Shown piece after piece: positions 57,962 to 64,000 of a stretch of DNA of 64,000 bases. The notes under the pieces were generated by a model. The model ran no database searches, was not told the DNA's origin, and saw only the letters and a program-made list of their open reading frames with translations. Both the position numbers and the translations under genes were made by a program. This stretch comes from Pegea sp. RAD2-039. Taxonomy: Eukaryota > Chordata > Thaliacea > Salpida > Salpidae. Where the stretch lies: NCBI GenBank assembly GCA_034620365.1, contig JAQGEQ010000173.1, forward strand, positions 35,399 to 99,398, given 5' to 3'. Position 1 is the first letter of the stretch. The number at the start of each line of letters is the position of its first letter.

Positions 57962-60900
57962 GTAAATTTTTTTATTTCAAGTTTGTTTCGTTTCTGAAAT
58001 ATATTTTTCAGCAAATTTCAAATATGATAATAATTTAATGAGACGATTAGCCTATTTACAAACCCAAGATGGTATAAAAATGAATAAAAACTCGACAGGG
58101 GGTATTTGGAAGGTAAAAACATTCCTTACTACTCCTAAATTTGATCTTTTATGTTCAATTTCTTATCTAGATGAAAAGAAAACATTTTGAATCAATCAGA
58201 GTTTCGAATCTAGGCCAAATTCGAATCAACATCAATTACAACAGAGTCAATTACAATCCTTTCTTAATTAAATACTCTGATCTTAATATTCCGATAATCT
58301 CTGCTCTTGCAACAAGGATTTATCTCTATAAGATCGTAGAAGAAGTCCCTAAGGAGATAACTCAACAGGTGATTGAAAAAAGTTTTAAAATTTAATATTT
58401 ATTATTATCGAATTATTTTATACGATAAAACTAATATTTTAATTTTTATTTGTTTAATATAAAAAGTTTAGCTGACAAAAAGTTAGTTTTAAAACTTTAT
58501 TTTTTTTTAAATATTAATAATAATATATATTATATTATAAATAATAATAATATATATATTTTTTAGTTTTTTTTTTAACTTTAAAAATTATATATTTTAA
58601 AATGATAAAAAATTATTTAATTTTTATTAAGATTTCAAATTAATTATTTTATTTTTCAAGTTCAAATTATATTCAAAACATTTTTTGGCAAATACCACAG
58701 AAGCTATGACCACAATGACACAAAAAACTTTTGTTAAAGAGATTAACAAAATCCCATCAAGTAATAATTTCTATTTCAGAACAATTTTTAATCTAATTTT
58801 TTTGCAGTTTGTGAAAACAATCGAAAAGATGTATTATTTGCTATTGATACTTCACAAAAAATTTCATCTAATCATTTGTTAAAAATTAAAGACTTTTTAA
58901 ATTCTTTAGTTTCTGATTGGTCGATAGATGAAAAGTTAATAAGGGTTGCCATACTACAATTTGCTTCATCGATTTTTGTTAGTAAAAGATAAAAAACTCA
59001 ATTAATTTAAACTTTAGGAAATATAGTGTTTCGTGAAACCAATTTGTAATTACTATTTTAAAGTTTCTTAAAGTTTTTTTATAAGAATATTTATATATAA
59101 TTTTTTAAGATTGTTTAAATAATATTTAATTTTATTTGTAAAGTATAAGCTGAAATAACTTAAACTTTTATTAAATTTAATTAATTAAATGTCATGTGTT
59201 ACATCTTTAGCTTTCTATATTTCTAACTTAATAGATGTTATTTGTGAGAGTATGTGTTAGCGAGAGGTGCTCTCTTCAGGAACCCTCCTTCGCATTTATT
59301 GTAATAAATAAATATTATTTATGAACAATTAAATAAACTACATTTTATAGGTTTTTATTATTATCAGATATTTATATAATAAATATTATAAAACCAAAAC
59401 TTACTTTGTTATACCCTAAAATATGAAATAAATACCTTTTAAACTTATTAATAATCAAATAGTTGGTAATTTTTATATTAATATTTCTAATATAAACGAA
59501 ATGGTTTTTTATATCGTTTAAAATCAAGCGAGCAACAGAATAAATTTTTTAATTATTTTATTGATATATAATTTAGTTTATCTAATTCTTTATATTTTTA
59601 AATAAAGTATTAAATTGTTAAATATTTAAATTAATTAGTTTAAAATACTTTCAAATAAATAGTCTTGTTTAATTAAAGTATTATGGTTCTGGTAAGTAAA
59701 TATCTTATAAATATATATTATAATTTAAGTTGTGATATTCAAAATCTATCAAAATATTTAAACCAAAGATTTCTACAAAACTTTTTTTATCAAATCTTTT
59801 AGGTAAACATGCAATTTAGTAATGGAATCAGTTTAGATATGGTAAAAGAAGCAATTAATGAACTTCAAACCAACGATAAAACAACTAATGGTATAACCAA
59901 GTTAATAATTCAATCAATTCAACAGTTTAATTTTTTAGACAAAACACCTAAAGTAAGACTTTAAAAAATTTGATATCATCGAATAAAAACTTATTTTTTA
60001 AACAGACTATTTTATTATTAACTGAAAATGCTGATGGTAATTATGAAAATGAAATATTATTAGCTCAAACTTTAGGAATAAGAATATTCACAATTGGAAT
60101 AGGAAAAGAAATTTCTAAAGTATGAATTTTAATAGTTTTTAAGATAATAATCTGAATTTTGTTTTGTAGGACCAATTATCATTATTATCTGGTTCTTATA
60201 ATTATTATAAAGTGGTAGATTTTGAGTCTTTAAAAAGCTTGAATATAAAACTCCAAAAGTCACTATGTTATGGCAAGTTAAATGAATTTTTTAAAAGTGT
60301 TTTTAGCTCTTTTAAATTATGTCTTAAAGATTTAGTTATATAAAACAGTAATTGTAATTTATAAATTATTTAAAATTTCAGAAAAATTATTGGAAACTCT
60401 ATCTTTAGTTTTTAATTATTTTTTTAATAATAGGTATGTCACAATAGAATATTTTAATAGTTATAAATAAATAGAAATATTTTAATATTTTTTACAAACT
60501 ATTTATATAAACATTTTAATAAAAATAAAAAAACTTATATAAAAAAATATATTTTTAAAATTTCTTATTTGCTACAAACATTAATCACCAAATTTTTCTA
60601 GATAAAACGCTGATTAACAATTATACAATTATTCAAAAAAACATTTCATCAAATAGTAGAAAGTTATTTCAAATTAAAATAAAGAATTCAGTTGGTGTTT
60701 TATTAAAACTACTTTCTTCATCTGGTAATGTAAAAGCTTTTTGCTCACCAAGTATTCAATTTCCTTGTTCAGTTCATTTTCATTTCATGTAAGTTTAAAT
60801 AAGTTTTAAAACATCTTAAATAAGTTTATCTATTTATTTAAAGATACTGATTTAAATTATTAATAAATTATTATCTATAAATTAAAGTCAATAAAAATAA

Positions 60901-61393
60901 ATATTCGATAAATTAAACTCTAAAAAATTATTTTTTTTAAACTTTTTTTTCTATCGTTTTAATAAATAACTTAAATTTGATATTTTTTGTAATTAGGTTA
61001 AATAGTTTTTAGAGTGATTTTTAGATTAATTAAACAATAAATTATAAAGGTTGCAATCTTCTGAAAGCTCCAAAATATTTCAACCAAAAACTGGAAAAGA
61101 TGTAGAACTATTTATAGAAATTGAAAATTATACAAATACAAGTGAAAAATATCAATTGGTTATTGAAAGACTTACAGAAAAGAAAAGTTAGTTAAAATTA
61201 TAAAACTGATTGAAAAGAAAAAGTTTTTTATGAAATTATTTGTTGTAGGTTGATGTGAATTGTTAAATTTAAATATAGGAAGTGGTGAAAGCCACTTATA
61301 AAATCGTTTAACTATCAACATCACGTTTATTACGGTAAAAAAAGAATAAATATAATTTATTACGGGCAGAGTGTATCGGGGGTGTAGCTCAGA

Positions 61394-61428
<35 letters not shown>

Positions 61429-64000
61429 GGATCGATGCCCGGCACCTCCAGGATTTTTTTTTGTTTTTTTTCGTTGAAATATTTTCATATAAAAAAGCAA
61501 CAATATTTTTTTCCATAATTTGTTTACCAACAATTTAAGTAAAAAACATTTTCTGATTTTATTTTTGATATAAATTTCATAATAGCAGTTTCAATAATCG
61601 TTTTATTTTGATACAACTATATCTACTTTTTATTTATATAAGTTATCTGGGTGGTGACTGGCCAACAGGTTTTCTAATTTCTGAGAAACAATAAATTGAT
61701 TTTCAATAATTTATCAATGAAAGCTTTCATAAATTTAAAGAAATCAAAAAAAAAATCCTCCCCGTCGGGGAATCGAACCCCGGTCTCCCGCGTGACAGGC
61801 GGGGATACTCACCACTATACTAACGAGGACTACGATTCTAGTTGAAAGTTTTAACATTTATAGCTATTATTTTACAAATAAGGAGTTTAAATAAATAATT
61901 ATTGATTATTTGATATCAAAATAAATATTATATTGAAATCACAATTTAAACATTTATCTTTGATTTGTTCAAAAGCTTAATTTTAAGAAATTTTAATAAA
62001 AAGTTAATCAAAATTTTGTAATTAAATTTTTTATTTGATTAATTTGATAAATTAGACATTTTGAAAGTTTTAAAATACTTTAGATAATTAAAATTTGTTT
62101 GACATTTTAAAGAAGTTTTCTAAATAAATATTTGCTGAAATTTTCAGATGACAAAATATTCCGAAAAAATCTTTTCAAAAATTCAAAAAACTTTTTTAAG
62201 TTGAAATTATTTCAGCAGAAAAATAAATTTAAACAAATTAAACTTTTTATATTTATTTCAAATTTTACAAATATTTATTAATAAATTATTTATAATTAAA
62301 TCAGTTTACGTTCAGCTAAGTTTTAATTCCATAAAATTAATAAAAATATATTTATTTAAATTTAATTTAAATCTATTTATCTACTGTGTTTACTTGTTAA
62401 GATTTGTAAATTTACTTTTAGAAACTAAACTAGAAATTTATTTTGATTTTTGTATATTCCGTAATATAATTGATTTTCAAATTTTTCAACATTTTTATAA
62501 AAAATTATTTGAAATATTTGAATTTTATTTTTTAATAGATATTCTAATTAAATAATTAATATTAATTTTTAATTTATATTTTTTTAGATAAATTAATAAA
62601 TCTACAAAATTCGAAGATATTTTTGTGAAATTAAAAAAAAATTATTTAAAGTTTCCGTTTATTTGAATTTAGATAAATTTTGAAACAAAAAAAGTTTTTT
62701 TAAATTTATTTCTTTTATCAACAAACTTTTATTTACATTTTCTAATTTGTTTTTTATAAACTTTTTTTCCATTTTTTTTCTTTTATGACATAACAACTTT
62801 TTTTAGGTGAAGCTCAGACAAACATCAAAGGTGACGTCATCAGACCAAAAAAGTGTTACCAATAAAAAAGTTTTAATTTAATATTTTAAAAAATTTTTAT
62901 TAATTTTTGAAACATTTGTTTAAATTTTTATTATTTATATTTTTGTGAACCATAGAAAGTGGTTCTAAGGTAGTTGCTGGTGTTCTTTCTGGTTTTACGA
63001 TTGGTTTGTTGGTTATTTTGGTTATTATTCGAATATGCTGCATGAAGTATTCAAATAAGTTTAAAATTGGAAATCTTGAGGTTTATTTATTTTAATTTTA
63101 TAAAATAATTTCTTAAAATTTATATTTTTTATTTAAAATAATTAAAAGAAATCAGTTTAAAAATTTTCAAAAATTTAAAAGTTTAAAAGAAGTTATTTTT
63201 ATCAAATTATAAATTCTAGAATGGTTTTGGAGACATTCAAACACCTCAGCAAGCAAAGTAAGAAAATTTTTCTTCATCTTCTGATTAAAAATGGAATTAT
63301 TTCAGAGATTTGGTTATTAAAAGAATCAGACAATTTTTTGGAGTTTCCAAAAAGTCCCAAATTAATTCTGAAAATGTAATTGATGAAGATTTTGTTCAAT
63401 GTAAAGAAGGTCAGTGATTGGATTAAAAAGAATTTATTTCAAAAACTTTTATCTGATCTAAAGTTGATTCTATTTTAACTACTTTTTATCAGTTTCAAAT
63501 ATTATAGAAAATACAAAATAAATATAAACTTTATAGTTATAAATTTATAATTATATTATTCGGATAAAAATTTATATATCTATAAACATAAAAAAACGCA
63601 AAAATGAAACCAAAAAAAAATCCTCCCCGTCGGGGAATCGAACCCCGGTCTCCCGCGTGACAGGCGGGGATACTCACCACTATACTAACGAGGACTACGA
63701 TTCAGTTACAAAAAATTTATTTACATAATTATAACTTGCCTATTTTCATACATTTTCATAATTATGCGTTAAAAAATAAAAAGAATTTTATAAATCAACT
63801 ATATTTAAACATATTCGTTATTATCTATTAATATTATTTATTTTTTTATTACCATCAATAAATTGTTGATTATTTAAAGGCATTACTAAAGCTTTGGAAC
63901 GAAAAAATGCTATGGAATTAAAACAAATGATCGAAATGGTTAAATTGAAAGGTTTTTCAGATCGATTAGTTATTCAAATGAATGATGCTAAAGAATTAGT
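57820..64000 (+). CDS. Secreted/single-pass membrane protein with vWA domain (partial at 3' end)
   Basis: Exons: 57820-57961, 58012-58112, 58171-58368, 58661-58760, 58808-58977, 59803-59952, 60006-60119, 60170-60272, 60602-60788, 61050-61186, 62807-62830, 62956-63080, 63220-63257, 63306-63409, 63880->64000; all phases match, about 604 residues so far. Signal peptide MKIVIIFIIFFSFVNC. Residues 45-150 have RLAYLQTQDG and GGIW, reminiscent of a lysozyme-like domain (weak). vWA domain about 188-358 (DVLFAIDTSQ to SLCYD). A Cys-bearing ectodomain follows, then one membrane helix near 480-501 (VVAGVLSGFTIGLLVILVII) and a cytoplasmic tail. The vWA metal site is degenerate (DTSQK for DxSxS; LTEN for LTDG), so metal-dependent adhesion is unlikely. 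A cell-surface or matrix role is inferred only from architecture. Confidence 0.85.
58012..58112 (+). CDS. vWA gene exon 2
   Basis: Encodes NNLMRRLAYLQTQDGIKMNK then STGGIWK. Acidic Glu expected after AY in lysozyme-like relatives is Gln here. Phase 0 out. Confidence 0.8.
58171..58368 (+). CDS. vWA gene exon 3
   Basis: 66 codons, phase 0 both ends: YSDLNIPIISALATRIYLYK then EEVPKEITQQ, probably the second half of the same N-terminal domain. Confidence 0.82.
58661..58760 (+). CDS. vWA gene exon 4
   Basis: Encodes KLYSKHFLANTTEAMTTMTQ then a Lys-rich end. The acceptor TTTTTCAAG was chosen for phase; the downstream frame has no stop. Ends phase 1. Confidence 0.72.
58808..58977 (+). CDS. vWA gene exon 5, start of vWA domain
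   Basis: Encodes DVLFAIDTSQKISSNHLLKI then RVAILQFASSIF: first strand, degenerate MIDAS loop, helix 1 and strand 2 of a vWA fold. Confidence 0.88.
59190..59310 (-). repeat. Dispersed element, locus 3 (single core, reverse)
   Basis: In vWA gene intron 5. The reverse complement reads ACAATAAATGCGAAGGAGGG, the core TTCCTGAAGAGAGCACC, CTCGCTAACAC, then ACATCTATTAAGTTAGAAAT and GATGTAACACATG: left edge as at locus 1 and right part as at locus 2, without the long spacer. Confidence 0.85.
59803..59952 (+). CDS. vWA gene exon 6
   Basis: Encodes MVKEAINELQTNDKTTNGIT then KLIIQSIQQF, the second and third helices of the vWA domain. Phase 0 both ends. Confidence 0.87.
60006..60119 (+). CDS. vWA gene exon 7
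   Basis: Encodes TILLLTENADGNYENEILLA then LGIRIFTIGIGKEISK: strands 4 and 5; the usual LTDG metal-site Asp is Glu. Confidence 0.88.
60170..60272 (+). CDS. vWA gene exon 8, end of vWA domain
   Basis: Encodes DQLSLLSGSYNYYKVVDFES then KLQKSLCY, the vWA C-terminal helix and Cys. Its donor is GCAAGT (GC-AG intron), chosen because it is the one that keeps phase with exon 9. Confidence 0.78.
60602..60788 (+). CDS. vWA gene exon 9, ectodomain after vWA
   Basis: Encodes KLFQIKIKNSVGVLLKLLSS, then FCSPSIQFPCSVHFHF with two Cys; looks like a beta-rich domain, not identified. Ends phase 2. Confidence 0.8.
61050..61186 (+). CDS. vWA gene exon 10, ectodomain
   Basis: Encodes FQPKTGKDVELFIEIENYTN then YQLVIERLTEKK, continuing the beta-rich region. 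Ends phase 1. Confidence 0.8.
61378..61450 (+). tRNA. tRNA-Ala (anticodon AGC)
   Basis: A 73-base cloverleaf: acceptor GGGGGTG/CACCTCC, D arm GCTC...GAGC, anticodon stem CGCGC/GCGCG around AGC at 61411-61413, T stem CCGGG/CCCGG, discriminator A. A T-run follows (pol III stop). Sits in an intron of the vWA gene, same strand. Confidence 0.97.
61758..61829 (-). tRNA. tRNA-Asp (anticodon GTC), copy 1
   Basis: On the minus strand: acceptor TCCTCGT/ACGGGGA, anticodon loop CTGTCAC, T loop GTTCGAT, 72 bases, T-run after the 3' end. Opposite in direction to the host gene. Confidence 0.97.
62807..62830 (+). CDS. vWA gene exon 11 (24-nt microexon)
   Basis: Encodes SEAQTNIK; its donor G|GTGACGTCATC overlaps a TGACGTCA palindrome. 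Phase links exon 10 to exon 12. Confidence 0.65.
62956..63080 (+). CDS. vWA gene exon 12, transmembrane helix
   Basis: Encodes VVAGVLSGFTIGLLVILVII followed by RICCMKYSNK, a membrane helix with a positive inner end. Phase 0 out. Confidence 0.87.
63220..63257 (+). CDS. vWA gene exon 13, cytoplasmic tail
   Basis: Short exon encoding NGFGDIQTPQQA; ends phase 2 at GTAAGA. Confidence 0.75.
63306..63409 (+). CDS. vWA gene exon 14, cytoplasmic tail
   Basis: Encodes DLVIKRIRQFFGVSKKSQIN then ENVIDEDFVQCKE; charged cytoplasmic sequence. Ends phase 1. Confidence 0.8.
63623..63694 (-). tRNA. tRNA-Asp (anticodon GTC), copy 2
   Basis: Identical to copy 1 over all 72 bases and over about 10 flanking bases on each side (A-run plus TC, and CTACGATT). 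Lies in the intron before the last visible exon of the vWA gene. Confidence 0.97.
63880..64000 (+). CDS. vWA gene exon 15 (cut by window end)
   Basis: Encodes ITKALERKNAMELKQMIEMV then KLKGFSDRLVIQ, helical; open to the last base, so the exon and gene go on outside. Confidence 0.78.

Larger units (their letters stand above)
61187..62806 (+). other. vWA gene intron 10 hosting tRNA genes
   Basis: Holds tRNA-Ala (+) and the first tRNA-Asp (-); otherwise AT-rich. Confidence 0.75.

Overview
The window is a very AT-rich (by eye about 20-25% GC), intron-rich piece of an animal genome. It has spliced genes with ~50-bp minimal introns, nuclear tRNA genes, and a voltage-gated calcium channel. U12-type (minor spliceosome) introns show that the lineage kept the minor spliceosome, which argues against nematodes. 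I cannot name the phylum; a small-bodied invertebrate is the most I would infer.

About 8.0-51.8 kb (+ strand) is one gene: a Cav2-class (P/Q/N/R-type, cacophony/UNC-2-like) calcium channel alpha-1 subunit. I rebuilt about 47 coding exons whose reading phases all match, giving 2426 aa (short tail) or 2739 aa (long tail). It has four six-helix repeats, an EEEE selectivity locus, a beta-subunit-binding AID, a pre-IQ/EF-hand and an IQ-like calmodulin site. Several places look alternatively spliced: a possible internal first exon (18.6 kb), two exclusive exons for the IV-S2 helix (38.8/39.0 kb), one or two tiny cassette exons in the IV S3-S4 linker (40.2/40.8 kb) and two alternative last exons (48.4 and 50.3 kb). 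Two introns carry U12 signals, one AT-AC and one GT-AG.

After 4.1 kb of spacer with a dispersed repeat comes a single-exon gene for a small RING-like protein (55973-56500). From 57820 to beyond the window end lies a 15-exon (partial) gene for a secreted/single-pass membrane protein. It has a signal peptide, a possible lysozyme-like domain, a von Willebrand A domain with a degraded metal site, one transmembrane helix and a cytoplasmic tail. Its introns hold one tRNA-Ala and two identical tRNA-Asp genes.

Other structure: six copies of an exact 108-bp tandem repeat beside the repeat III pore exon; a dispersed element with a conserved hairpin at three loci; a tRNA pseudogene; CTCF-like motifs; and a striking excess of the palindrome TGACGTCA (36 counted by eye), often next to splice sites. 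The first 8 kb show no gene I can support.
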